The notes: generated by a model from the letters alone, not told the origin. Shown: positions 1-8,153, numbered from the stretch's first letter. The stretch is 22,276 bases of DNA from an uncultured Fusobacterium sp. (GCA_900545035.1 UQXM01000016.1:1-22276); one strand, 5' to 3'. Translations and numbers: made by a program.

Positions 1-1125
1 AGGAAAATCAAGATACTTATAATTAAATTTTTCCACATTGTTTACCATATCCGTACCTTTTAAAATTTTTAAAAATCCAAGTTGTATCATTTCACAACCT
101 GTATCATAGACATAATCAAAAGATTTTCCGAAAGATTCATAATCTTCATAAGGAAGCCCTGCTATTAAATCCAGGTGCAGATGAATATTTTTATTTATAA
201 ATTTTACATTGTGAGAAAGTTTATCCAAAATATTTGTCCTTTTTATGCTCGCCATACTTTTTTCATTTATTGTCTGAACACCTATTTCAAATTGAAAAAA
301 TTTTCTTGGCACTTTTTTCAAAAACTCCAAAACTTCATCATCAAAAATATTTGCATTTATCTCAAAATGAAAAGTTATATCTTCTCTGTAATTATCCAAA
401 AGAAATTTCCATATGTCAAGATATCTTTCCTTTTTCAGATTAAAAGTCCTGTCTACAAATTTTACAAGTCTTGTCCCTTTATCAATAAATTTTTTCAAAT
501 CTGTTTTTGTTCTCTCAAGAGAAAAATATCTCACAGTTTTGTCTATTGAAGACATACAATAAGAACAGCTGAAAGGACACCCTCTCGATGATTCATAATA
601 TACAATTTTATGAATATCTTTCAATTCTTCCTCTGTATAAGGAAACGGAATTATATCAAGGTTTTCTATCAGTTCTTCCAAACCGTTGAAACAAACTTTT
701 CCATTTTTTCTGTAATACATTCCTTTCACATCATGGATATTTTTTGTAAGATAATTTAAAAGAATTTTTTCTCCTTCTCCGATTATTATTCCATCAATTT
801 CAGAATTTTCATTCATAATTTCGAGAGGATTGTAACTTACTTCAGGACCTCCCAAAATCATTTTTGTATTGGGAAGCACTTTTCTAAGCTCCTTTGTCAT
901 TTTAAAAACTATCTCTTTATTCCAAATATATGTTGAGAAAAAAAGTTTCTCAGGTTCTTTTTCTGCAATATCTCTTATTATTTTTAAAAGATTATTGTTA
1001 ATATTGCTCTCATATATCTCTATTTTTTCACAGCTCTCTTTTTCCACAAACTTTTTCAGATATCTCACTGCAAGATTTGTATGAACATATTTGCTGTTAA
1101 TTGCCACAAGGATATTCTTACTCAT
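1..1125 (-). CDS. B12-binding-type radical SAM protein, DUF4080-like, C-terminus cut by window edge
   Basis: The open frame runs from an ATG at 1125 without a stop to the left edge, giving 375 codons. The start follows AAAAAGGTG at a normal distance. Residues 1-130 resemble the N-terminal Rossmann-like cobalamin-binding domain of this class: a beta strand NILVAINSKYVHTNLA, then LGGPEVS near 91-97 and GIIIGEGE near 112-119. The radical SAM core begins with RGCPFSCSYC, whose cysteines 183, 187 and 190 form the CxxxCxxC site for a 4Fe-4S cluster; FEIGVQT (279-285) and LIAGLPYE (320-327) fit later strands of the barrel. No DxHxxG cobalamin ligand motif is visible, so B12 may bind base-off or not at all. 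Members with this layout are usually annotated DUF4080 and have no established substrate. The gene lies 29 bases downstream of mltG on the same strand and may be cotranscribed with it. Confidence 0.85.
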   Translation of the reverse strand, partial: MSKNILVAINSKYVHTNLAVRYLKKFVEKESCEKIEIYESNINNNLLKIIRDIAEKEPEKLFFSTYIWNKEIVFKMTKELRKVLPNTKMILGGPEVSYNPLEIMNENSEIDGIIIGEGEKILLNYLTKNIHDVKGMYYRKNGKVCFNGLEELIENLDIIPFPYTEEELKDIHKIVYYESSRGCPFSCSYCMSSIDKTVRYFSLERTKTDLKKFIDKGTRLVKFVDRTFNLKKERYLDIWKFLLDNYREDITFHFEINANIFDDEVLEFLKKVPRKFFQFEIGVQTINEKSMASIKRTNILDKLSHNVKFINKNIHLHLDLIAGLPYEDYESFGKSFDYVYDTGCEMIQLGFLKILKGTDMVNNVEKFNYKYLDFP

Positions 1126-1154
1126 AAATTTCACCTTTTTATTTTCTTTAAACT

Positions 1155-2099
1155 TTATTTTTTTCTGTTATTTCTCTGAAATTCCAGATGTTCTGCATAT
1201 GTTCTGCTGAAATAATGATATCCGTCCCCTTTTGCCACAAAAAACAAATAATCTGTATCAGCAGGATTATAAGCTGCCTCCACTGATTTTATATCAGGAT
1301 TTGCAATGGGTGCAGGAGGAAGCCCTTTATATTTGTATGTATTATACGGAGACTCCACAGCCAAATCCTTATAGTAAATTCTTCTTTTAGCATAGCCGAA
1401 CACATAATTTACAGTTGCATCTGATGAAAGTGTCATTCCTTTTCTCATTCTGTTATAAAAAGCAGAAGCAATTACAGGTTTTTCATCAGACTTTACTGCT
1501 TCTTTTTCTATTATAGATGCCATTATCAGCTTTTTATAAAATTCTTCTTTATCAGGATATTTTTCAGGAGGAAATTTTTTTAAAAATTCTCCCAATATCG
1601 TTTTTATAATCTCTCTTTCTTTAAAATATTCTGAAAAATTATATGTTTCAGGATAGAAATATCCCTCAAAATTTCCATTCGGCACAGGATACGGAAAATC
1701 TTTTACATTATTAAGCTCTTCATAAAATTTTTCTTTGCTTATTTTTCCCTCTGCTGCCAGTTTATCCGCAATCTGCTCCAATAAATATCCTTCAGGAATT
1801 GTAAATCGGTAAAGCTTTTCTTTTCCGCTTTCCAAAAGTTCTACAAGGGTTATTATAGAATACTCTCCTTTTAATTCATAATATCCCGCCTTTATATTTT
1901 TTCCCTGATTTTTAAATTTCAGATATAATTTAAACAAAAATTCTTCTGATACAGGAAGTTCTTTCAAAGATTTTGAAATACTCTGTCCCTTTTTTATTTC
2001 TACAATTTGATTGTATTCTGTTTTATGATTTAACTGAAAAATAATTAAAGCTGACACAAACACTGCCATTGCTGCAAGAATTTTCAGAACTTTTTTCAT
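1155..2099 (-). CDS. mltG: Endolytic murein transglycosylase MltG
   Basis: A 314-residue YceG-like protein. MltG cuts nascent glycan strands at the inner membrane and so sets strand length, working beside the peptidoglycan synthases. One hydrophobic segment at residues 4-22 anchors the protein with the rest outside. A small LysM-like region (about 30-100) precedes the catalytic domain. MASIIEKEAV at 193-202 matches the E. coli ASIVEKE motif, making E198 the likely catalytic glutamate (E218 in E. coli). LSSDATVNYVFG, LPPAPIANP and the C-terminal FFVAKGDGYHYFS block are all present. Length and domain content are normal for the family. The ATG follows ACGGAGGA. It lies downstream of the DEAD-box helicase, from which a hairpin separates it, and upstream of the radical SAM gene. 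Confidence 0.95.
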   Translation of the reverse strand: MKKVLKILAAMAVFVSALIIFQLNHKTEYNQIVEIKKGQSISKSLKELPVSEEFLFKLYLKFKNQGKNIKAGYYELKGEYSIITLVELLESGKEKLYRFTIPEGYLLEQIADKLAAEGKISKEKFYEELNNVKDFPYPVPNGNFEGYFYPETYNFSEYFKEREIIKTILGEFLKKFPPEKYPDKEEFYKKLIMASIIEKEAVKSDEKPVIASAFYNRMRKGMTLSSDATVNYVFGYAKRRIYYKDLAVESPYNTYKYKGLPPAPIANPDIKSVEAAYNPADTDYLFFVAKGDGYHYFSRTYAEHLEFQRNNRKK

Positions 2100-2121
2100 T
2101 TTTTCCTCCGTATATGCTAAA

Positions 2122-2163
2122 AACTGCCCTGCACAATAGCTTCCTATTAAATTGCGGGCAGTT
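2122..2163 (-). terminator. Nested hairpin between helicase gene and mltG, probable (partial) terminator
   Basis: The outer arms AACTGCCC-t-GCA (2122-2133) and TGCGGGCAGTT (2153-2163) pair over 11 bp with one bulged base. Inside them, on the transcribed strand, AATAG-GAAG-CTATT forms a second small stem with a GAAG loop. On the minus strand the outer stem runs into TTTTT followed by AGC, a short U-tract, so termination may be partial and allow readthrough to mltG, whose start lies about 20 bases further on. Confidence 0.6.
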
Positions 2164-2172
2164 GTTTTTTAA

Positions 2173-3918
2173 TTAATTTTCCTGTTTCTTATTTTCTTTT
2201 TTTCTTGTTTTTGGTTTGTCAGAAGATTTTTTCTCCTCTGATTTTTTAGATTTTTCATTTTTACTTTTTTCTGATTTAGACTTTCTTGAAATCTTTTCTT
2301 TTATTTCTCCGGGCATTCCTGTACTTTTTGAGTTTCCTCTGTCTTTCGCTTTTTCAACAAGAGGTTTTCTTCCTTTTCTTACTTTTTTGAAAATATCAAT
2401 AATAACTTCTGCTTCTGCGAAAGGTACATTCATAAATGAGAAGTTTTCATATACTTCCACACCTTTTATTTTTGAGCTGTCAATATTCGATTCTTTTACT
2501 ATAAATTCAACCAATTTTTTCGGAGTTATTTTGTCAACTCTTCCAAGAGCTATGAAAAGTCTTGTTTTTCCTGTATGGTCAACTGTAGCCTCTTCTATCT
2601 CATTATAATTTGATGTATCAAGCACATCTTCATAAGCACTTTTCAACAATGAAGCAACTATTTCTTCAGGATTTCCCTCTTTCAGAAGATCTTTTGCCAT
2701 ATCAACAAAACCGTTTAAATCTCCCTCTTGCAGAATATTTTTAATATTTTCTATTATTCTGTGTTTTCTTGAAAGAATAACATCTTTTATTTCCGGCAAT
2801 TTTTCTTTTCTGATGTCTGTTTTTGTAATTCTCTTTATTTGAAGAAGCTTTTTATATTCAGACGGTGTCATAAATGTTATGGCTGTTCCCTCTTTTCCTG
2901 CTCTTCCGGTTCTTCCTATTCTGTGAACATAGCTTTCAGCTTCTTGTGGAATTGCATAGTTTACAACATGAGTCAGATCATTTACATCTATTCCTCTTGC
3001 TGCCACATCTGTTGCCACAAGAATATTCAATTTTCTTGCTTTAAATCTGTTCAGAGTAACTTCTCTGTGATTTTGTGTAATATCCCCATGAAGTTCTCCT
3101 GCGTCATATCCTCTGTCATTAAGTTTTCCTGCCAGTTCATTTACATCATTCTTAGTTCTGCAGAAAACTATTCCGTAAAAATCAGGCTCTAAATCTATAA
3201 TTCTGCAAAGAGCTTCAAATTTATCTTTTTGTTTAACTTCAAAATATATTTGATCTGTAAGATTTGTAGTCAGCTCTTTTGCTTCAACTTTTAAAATTTC
3301 ATAATCTTTTCTCATATGGTTTTCAGCAATTTTTAAAATTTCTTTAGGCATAGTGGCAGAGAAGAAAAGCATTCTCTTGTCTTTATTTGTACTTTCAAGA
3401 ATTTTTTCAATATCTTCAACAAATCCCATATTAAGCATTTCATCTGCTTCGTCCAAAATAAAATATTCAAGTTTATCAAGCTTTAATACTTTTCTATCTA
3501 TTAGATCCTGAACTCTTCCCGGAGTTCCGACAACAATATCAACACCTTTTTTTAATTGTCTTATCTGCTGTTCTATTGACTGTCCCCCATAAACAGGAAC
3601 TATTTTCAATTTTCTTCCGCTAGCAAAAGAGTTTATTTCTTCAGCTACTTGAATTGCAAGTTCTCTTGTAGGAGCAAGAATAATTGCTCTCACATTTCCG
3701 TTGCTCTTATCTATCATTTCAAGTATAGGCAGACCAAAAGCTGCTGTTTTTCCTGTTCCTGTCTGTGCCTGACCTACAACATCTTTTTCTCCCTTTAATA
3801 ATACAGGTATTGTTAAAGCCTGTATCGGACTTGGTTCTTCAAACCCCTTTTTTGCAAGAGCTTTTATTGTTTTTTCACTTAAACCAAGTGCGGCAAATCC
3901 TTCTAATTTATTAACCAT
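2173..3918 (-). CDS. deaD: DEAD-box ATP-dependent RNA helicase with DbpA-like RNA-binding domain
   Basis: A 581-residue helicase that unwinds or remodels RNA, typically in ribosome assembly, mRNA decay and cold adaptation. All core motifs are intact: Q-motif region GFEEPSPIQ (25-33), AQTGTGKT (51-58), PTRELA (83-88), TPGR (132-135), DEAD (156-159), SAT (187-189), VATDVAARGID (301-311) and HRIGRTGR (332-339). Residues about 451-522 (TRLFIALGRVDKITPKKLVEF onward) match the DbpA/DeaD RNA-recognition domain. The last 60 residues are a Lys/Ser/Glu-rich, probably disordered tail that should bind RNA. The ATG follows AAGGATG. It has its own promoter and a leader of about 70 bases. DeaD or CshA are the closest named proteins; which of them it replaces cannot be told from the sequence. 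Confidence 0.93.
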   Translation of the reverse strand: MVNKLEGFAALGLSEKTIKALAKKGFEEPSPIQALTIPVLLKGEKDVVGQAQTGTGKTAAFGLPILEMIDKSNGNVRAIILAPTRELAIQVAEEINSFASGRKLKIVPVYGGQSIEQQIRQLKKGVDIVVGTPGRVQDLIDRKVLKLDKLEYFILDEADEMLNMGFVEDIEKILESTNKDKRMLFFSATMPKEILKIAENHMRKDYEILKVEAKELTTNLTDQIYFEVKQKDKFEALCRIIDLEPDFYGIVFCRTKNDVNELAGKLNDRGYDAGELHGDITQNHREVTLNRFKARKLNILVATDVAARGIDVNDLTHVVNYAIPQEAESYVHRIGRTGRAGKEGTAITFMTPSEYKKLLQIKRITKTDIRKEKLPEIKDVILSRKHRIIENIKNILQEGDLNGFVDMAKDLLKEGNPEEIVASLLKSAYEDVLDTSNYNEIEEATVDHTGKTRLFIALGRVDKITPKKLVEFIVKESNIDSSKIKGVEVYENFSFMNVPFAEAEVIIDIFKKVRKGRKPLVEKAKDRGNSKSTGMPGEIKEKISRKSKSEKSKNEKSKKSEEKKSSDKPKTRKKENKKQEN

Positions 3919-3995
3919 TACTCACATCCTTATTTCAATATTATTCATTATATTTCATAATTTTTATTTCTCAATTTATTTACTATAACCTAATA

Positions 3996-4004
3996 ATTAT
4001 AGCA
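3996..4004 (-). promoter_or_regulatory. Extended -10 promoter of the DEAD-box helicase gene
   Basis: On the minus strand TGCTATAAT is a perfect extended -10 (TGnTATAAT). No good -35 is visible at the right distance, as is common with an extended -10. The predicted leader is about 70 bases and AT-rich. The rest of 3919-4162 shows no other convincing gene. Confidence 0.65.
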
Positions 4005-4125
4005 CAGATTTTGAAAAAAGTATATTCTTTTTCTGAACAGATAAAAATTTTGTTTATTTTCTTATCATTTTTCTCCTATTTATACAGGAGCAGAACGATT
4101 AATAAAAATTATTTATTTTCAAAAG

Positions 4126-4154
4126 AAAAACAGATGAACGGTTCATCTGTTTTT
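4126..4154 (-). terminator. Rho-independent terminator of the rsmB-methyltransferase operon
   Basis: A perfect 14-base inverted repeat, AAAAACAGATGAAC and GTTCATCTGTTTTT, around one central base; the innermost pairs must open to form the loop. It begins 8 bases after the methyltransferase stop and ends in a T-run on the minus strand. Confidence 0.9.
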
Positions 4155-4162
4155 ACAAACAA

Positions 4163-4795
4163 TTATTTTTTCAAAAGTCCAATCCCATCTCCAAAAGGAA
4201 GAAGAACAAATTTTTCTCCAAATTCTTCATAAAGCCAAGTTATAAATTCATCAAGTTTTCTTACAATAGTTTTAAATCTTTTTGGATATTCTTTATACAA
4301 ATATCCTCTGAACATAATATTATCAATAAAGATTATTCCGTCCTTTTTCAGCAGTTTATAAGAGTCATCAAAAAATTCTCTGTAATGTCCTTTTGAAGCA
4401 TCGATAAATACAAAATCAAATTCTTCATTCAATTTTTTAATTTCCTCTCCGGCATCTCCCAAAATAGTTCTTACATTATCAAGTCCTGCTTTTTCAAAAT
4501 TAATATTTGCTTCTCTGTATCTTTCTTCATCAATTTCGATTGTTGTAAGTTTTCCTCCATACTTCTGAGCAGCCCTTGCCATAAGTATTCCTGAATAACC
4601 TATTGCTGTTCCCACTTCCAAAATATTTTGGCTTTTATTCATATCAACCATAAATTTAAGATATTCCGCTACTTCTTTTGTAACAATAGGTACATTATTT
4701 TCAGCTGCATATTTTTCCAATTCAAGAATAAGTTCATCTTTCTCTTTTATTTTTCCTGTAACATATCCGTTGGCTTCTTTTAATTCTTCAAGCAT
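4163..4795 (-). CDS. SAM-dependent O-methyltransferase, probable TrmR-type tRNA 5-hydroxyuridine methyltransferase
   Basis: A 210-residue class I methyltransferase of the metal-dependent O-methyltransferase (COMT/YrrM) family. Motif I is EVGTAIGYSG (60-69); the acidic residue that binds the ribose of SAM lies in TIEID (85-89). D132 in FIDASKGHY and D158-N159 in IFIDN are the expected metal ligands. In B. subtilis the family member YrrM (TrmR) makes 5-methoxyuridine at the wobble base of tRNA, and yrrM lies next to mltG (yrrL). Here mltG is also close by, one gene away, which supports the tRNA role over a small-molecule substrate, though this is inference. The start ATG overlaps the rsmB stop by one base (TAATG), implying translational coupling; AAGGGGA lies upstream inside rsmB. 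Confidence 0.8.
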   Translation of the reverse strand: MLEELKEANGYVTGKIKEKDELILELEKYAAENNVPIVTKEVAEYLKFMVDMNKSQNILEVGTAIGYSGILMARAAQKYGGKLTTIEIDEERYREANINFEKAGLDNVRTILGDAGEEIKKLNEEFDFVFIDASKGHYREFFDDSYKLLKKDGIIFIDNIMFRGYLYKEYPKRFKTIVRKLDEFITWLYEEFGEKFVLLPFGDGIGLLKK

Positions 4796-6102
4796 TATTT
4801 CTGTTCCCCTTTTTTTCTGAATTTCATTATATAAAAATTATCCAGTATTTCTTCTTTATAATTTATGCAAAATCCTCCGAATTCATCAAAATCTCCACAT
4901 ACATTTTCAGGAATTTCAAATTTTGCAAGTTCAAACTCAGGATTTTTTTCTAAAAATTTTCTCACATTTTCAGTATTTTCTTCTGATGTTATGGTACATG
5001 TACTGTACACCAGCTCTCCGTCATCTTTTAAAATATGTGAAGCTGATTCTAAAATTTCATATTGAAGTTTTGCAAGTTCTTCTATATTTTCCGCTCCTTT
5101 ACTGTAAAGAATTTCAGGTTTTTTTCTGATTACTCCATATCCGCTGCAAGGTGCATCAACTAATATTTTATCAAACTTTTTCCCCTGCTCTTTCAGTTTT
5201 CTTGCATCCATTTTCACGGCTCTTACTATATCTATTCCCATTTTTTCACAGTTTTCCTCAATAAGTTTTATCTTGTGAGGATACACATCAAGAGCCATTA
5301 TCTCACCTTGGTTTTCCATAAATTCTGCCATAAGAACTGTTTTGCTTCCGGGAGCCGCACAAGTATCAAGAGCTGTTTCTCCGGCTTTCGGATTTAAAAC
5401 TTTCACAGCAAGATAAGATGCTCCGTCCTGAGCAATTATTTTTCCTTTTTTAAATTCATCTGTATATAAAACTGTTCCTGAATCAAGATAGTAAACGGAA
5501 TCCACTTTTTTGATAATTTTTATATCCATTTTTTTCAAAAGATTTTCAAATTTTGTTTCGCTGTAATTAAGTTTATTTACTCTGACAGCCATATAAGGTA
5601 TCTTTTTCAAAGATTTTAAAACATCTTCCGCTGCACTGCCGTAGTCTTTTTTTACTTTCCCATAAAACCATTCGGGATATGAATAAAGTATATCAAATCT
5701 TTCTGATTTTCTAAGCTCTGCAATTTCTTCATCTTTTTCTCTGTCATAGCTTCTAAGCACTCCGTTTACAAATTTTCCCACAGGAACACTGAATTTTTTT
5801 TTAGCAAGTTCCGTTGCTTCCCATACAACACCTCTTGCATCACTTTTCATAAAAGTTATCTGATAAATTGAAATTCTAAGAAGATTTCTCAGCCAATCTT
5901 TCTTTATCTCTTTTGTTCTTTTGCTGATCATCTCATCTATAAATATCTTATTTCTTATAACTCCGTAAAAAACTTCTGTAATAAAACCTCTCTCTTTTTT
6001 ATCCAGTCTGTTTTCTTTAAAATAATCGTTAAGAGCTATATTGGAATATTTTCCGTTGTCAACTTCTGTAATAAGTGAAATTACTCTCTGTTTTATATTC
6101 AA
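4795..6102 (-). CDS. rsmB: 16S rRNA (cytosine-967-C5)-methyltransferase RsmB
   Basis: A 435-residue full-length protein that methylates C967 of 16S rRNA before the small subunit is complete. Residues 1-125 form the NusB-like RNA-binding domain. The C-terminal domain binds SAM through ALDTCAAPGSKT (244-255). C319 in DAPCSG and C369 in YSTCT are the two catalytic cysteines; the one in the STC motif attacks C6 of the base, and the other releases the enzyme (C375 and C325 in E. coli). The start codon is TTG, chosen because AAGGAG lies 8 bases upstream and the NusB domain begins right there. First gene of a two-gene operon with the TrmR-like methyltransferase, so both are RNA-modification enzymes. 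Confidence 0.95.
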   Translation of the reverse strand: MNIKQRVISLITEVDNGKYSNIALNDYFKENRLDKKERGFITEVFYGVIRNKIFIDEMISKRTKEIKKDWLRNLLRISIYQITFMKSDARGVVWEATELAKKKFSVPVGKFVNGVLRSYDREKDEEIAELRKSERFDILYSYPEWFYGKVKKDYGSAAEDVLKSLKKIPYMAVRVNKLNYSETKFENLLKKMDIKIIKKVDSVYYLDSGTVLYTDEFKKGKIIAQDGASYLAVKVLNPKAGETALDTCAAPGSKTVLMAEFMENQGEIMALDVYPHKIKLIEENCEKMGIDIVRAVKMDARKLKEQGKKFDKILVDAPCSGYGVIRKKPEILYSKGAENIEELAKLQYEILESASHILKDDGELVYSTCTITSEENTENVRKFLEKNPEFELAKFEIPENVCGDFDEFGGFCINYKEEILDNFYIMKFRKKGEQK

Positions 6103-6143
6103 AATTCTCTCCTTTTTGCATTTAATTTTATTTTCTGATTATC

Positions 6144-6172
6144 ATTATACAATATATTCCCCATAATTTAAA
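6144..6172 (-). promoter_or_regulatory. Promoter of the rsmB operon
   Basis: On the minus strand TTTAAA (6167-6172), a 17-base spacer and a perfect TATAAT (6144-6149) lie about 40 bases before the TTG start. It is divergent from the htpG promoter. Confidence 0.65.
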
Positions 6173-6185
6173 GTTATAATTTTTA

Positions 6186-6214
6186 TTGACAGTTTCAAAA
6201 AATTGTGATATTTT
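6186..6214 (+). promoter_or_regulatory. Sigma-70-type promoter of htpG
   Basis: A perfect -35 TTGACA (6186-6191), 17 bases, then TATTTT (6209-6214) as the -10. The transcription start would fall at about 6220-6222, inside the CIRCE element. Confidence 0.7.
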
Positions 6215-6218
6215 TATA

Positions 6219-6245
6219 TTAGCAATCAAAGATTGTGAGTGCTAA
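6219..6245. promoter_or_regulatory. CIRCE operator (HrcA binding site) upstream of htpG
   Basis: TTAGCAATC, 9 bases, GAGTGCTAA. The consensus is TTAGCACTC-N9-GAGTGCTAA; only one base of the left arm differs (A for C at 6225). It lies directly after the -10 and over the expected transcription start, the usual place for HrcA repression. HrcA releases such operators when GroEL is occupied during heat stress, so htpG is probably induced by heat through HrcA. Confidence 0.92.
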
Positions 6246-6268
6246 ATTTTAAGGAGGAAACTTTTAAA

Positions 6269-8098
6269 ATGAGAAGACAAACAGAAAACTTTCAAGCTGA
6301 AACTAAAGAACTTTTAAATTTAATGGTTCACTCTATCTATACAAACAAAGAGATATTTTTAAGAGAGCTTATTTCAAACGCCAGTGATGCTATCGACAAA
6401 TTAAAATTCAAAGCTCTTACTGATACAGAACTTTTGAAAGACGGAAGTGATTTCAAAATTACTTTGTCAGCTGACAAGGACAACAAAGTTTTAACAATCT
6501 GCGACAATGGTATTGGAATGACTTTTGAAGAAGTAAATAAAAATATCGGTACTATTGCAAAATCAGGTTCAAAAGCTTTCATTGAAAAATTTAAAGAAGC
6601 AAAAGAAAATTCCGATATTGATATAATCGGACAATTCGGTGTGGGATTTTATTCAGCATTTATGGTTGCTGATAATATCACAATTCTTACAAAATCTCCT
6701 GCAAGCGATTTAACTGTTAAATGGTCATCAAACGGAGACGGTTCATACAATATTGAAGAGATTGAAAACAGTGATGATTTAAAAAGAGGTACAAAAATTA
6801 TTCTTCATCTGAAAGATGATGAAACAGAATTTTTGGAAGATTACAGAATTTCATCTCTTGTAAAAAAACATTCAAATTCAATAAAATATCCTATTTTCCT
6901 AAAAGAAGAAAGACTTAATGATGAAAAACCTATCTGGAAAATGGATAAAAAAGATGTAACAGACGAACAATACAATGAATTTTATAAAAATACTTTCTAT
7001 GATTTTGAAGATCCGCTTCTTCATTTTCATTTCAAAGTGCAAGGTTCTCTTGAATATACAGCTCTTATTTATGTACCAAAAAGAACACCTATGGATTTTT
7101 ATACAAGAGATTACAAAAGAGGACTTCAGCTGTACTGCAAAAATGTATTCATAATGGATAAAGCCGAAAATCTTATTCCTGAATACTTTAGTTTTATGAA
7201 AGGTGTAGTTGACACAGACGAACTTTCACTGAACATTTCCAGAGAAATTTTACAGCAAAACACAGAACTTGATAAAATTGCAAAAAATATCGAAAAGAAA
7301 ATTTCTTCCGAACTTCAAAATCTTTTGAAAAATGATAGAGAAAAATACATCACTCTTTGGGAAGCTTTTGGAAGAAGCATAAAATTCGGAGTACAGGATT
7401 TATACGGAATATACAAAGACAAACTGAAAGACCTGCTGATATTTAAATCTTCTTTTGAGGACAAATATGTTACTCTTAAAGAGTATGTTGAAAGAATGAA
7501 AGAGGAGCAGAAAGAAATACTTTATGTTTCCGGAGAAAATATAGATGTATTAAAATCTCTTCCAAAAATGAAAGTGTTAAAAGAAAAAGGACTTGAAGTA
7601 TTATTCCTGACTGACAGAATTGATGAATTTACAATCAAAACTCTTGCAGAATACGAAGGAAAACAGTTTAAATCAATTAACGATTCTGATTTTGATATGG
7701 ATGATGAAGAATCTAAAAAAGAAAAAGAAAATTTAGCAAAAGAAAACAAACCTCTTCTTGAAAAAATCAAAAATCTTTTGGGAGATAAAGTTGCAGAAGT
7801 AAGACTTAACAATAATCTTGGAAACGGAGCTGCCGGACTTGCTTCCAAAGGTGAGGTTTCTCTTGAAATGGAAAAAACTCTTTCTCAGATTCCGGGAAAC
7901 GAAAATATAAAAGCTGAAAAAATTCTTGAACTTAATCCAAATCACCCTGTATTTGAAAAAATTAAAAATACAGAAGATGAAGATACTTTAAAAGATTTAA
8001 TGTATATTTTATATAATCAATCTTTATTAATTGAAGGATTTACCATTGAAAATCCTGTGGAATTTGCAGAAAAAATAAGTAAAGTTCTTGCAAAATAA
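6269..8098 (+). CDS. htpG: Molecular chaperone HtpG (bacterial Hsp90)
   Basis: A cytosolic ATP-driven dimeric chaperone that remodels client proteins with DnaK. It is 609 residues from the ATG at 6269. The N-terminal GHKL ATPase domain has RELISNASDA (32-41, E33 catalytic), DNGIGM (79-84), IAKSGS (96-101) as lid and GQFGVGFYSA (121-130). A middle domain (to about 485, with LNISREILQQN) and a C-terminal dimerisation domain follow. There is no eukaryote-like charged linker or MEEVD tail, as expected in bacteria. The frame stays open back to a GTG at 6239, but that codon lies inside the CIRCE operator and has no ribosome binding site; AAGGAGG at 6251-6257 serves the ATG at 6269. It is a single-gene unit ending in a strong terminator. 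Confidence 0.97.
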   Translation: MRRQTENFQAETKELLNLMVHSIYTNKEIFLRELISNASDAIDKLKFKALTDTELLKDGSDFKITLSADKDNKVLTICDNGIGMTFEEVNKNIGTIAKSGSKAFIEKFKEAKENSDIDIIGQFGVGFYSAFMVADNITILTKSPASDLTVKWSSNGDGSYNIEEIENSDDLKRGTKIILHLKDDETEFLEDYRISSLVKKHSNSIKYPIFLKEERLNDEKPIWKMDKKDVTDEQYNEFYKNTFYDFEDPLLHFHFKVQGSLEYTALIYVPKRTPMDFYTRDYKRGLQLYCKNVFIMDKAENLIPEYFSFMKGVVDTDELSLNISREILQQNTELDKIAKNIEKKISSELQNLLKNDREKYITLWEAFGRSIKFGVQDLYGIYKDKLKDLLIFKSSFEDKYVTLKEYVERMKEEQKEILYVSGENIDVLKSLPKMKVLKEKGLEVLFLTDRIDEFTIKTLAEYEGKQFKSINDSDFDMDDEESKKEKENLAKENKPLLEKIKNLLGDKVAEVRLNNNLGNGAAGLASKGEVSLEMEKTLSQIPGNENIKAEKILELNPNHPVFEKIKNTEDEDTLKDLMYILYNQSLLIEGFTIENPVEFAEKISKVLAK

Positions 8099-8132
8099 TT
8101 AAATTATAATTTTATTCTTTATATACAAAAAG

Positions 8133-8153
8133 GGAGCTGAATATTTCAGCTCC
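8133..8153. terminator. Bidirectional terminator between htpG and the efflux operon
   Basis: Stem GGAGCTGAA / TTCAGCTCC (9 bp, 3-base loop) with an A-run on the left and GCTTTTTTT on the right, so it can stop both htpG and the convergent small gene whose stop codon is at 8161-8163. Confidence 0.88.

Noticed and set aside
175..1084. Plus-strand ORFs over the left end of the window
   Set aside because: They are antisense to the clear radical SAM frame on the minus strand, with its CxxxCxxC site, and encode Phe/Ile/Ser-rich low-complexity peptides.
4011..4232. Small + strand ORF of 73 codons between the helicase and methyltransferase genes
   Set aside because: It runs through the terminator hairpin and into the 3' end of the methyltransferase gene on the other strand, lacks a good ribosome binding site, and its low-complexity Phe/Ser-rich product looks like an antisense shadow.
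6239..6268. GTG start for htpG ten codons upstream
   Set aside because: The GTG lies within the right arm of the CIRCE element and has no ribosome binding site; AAGGAGG lies after it and serves the ATG at 6269.
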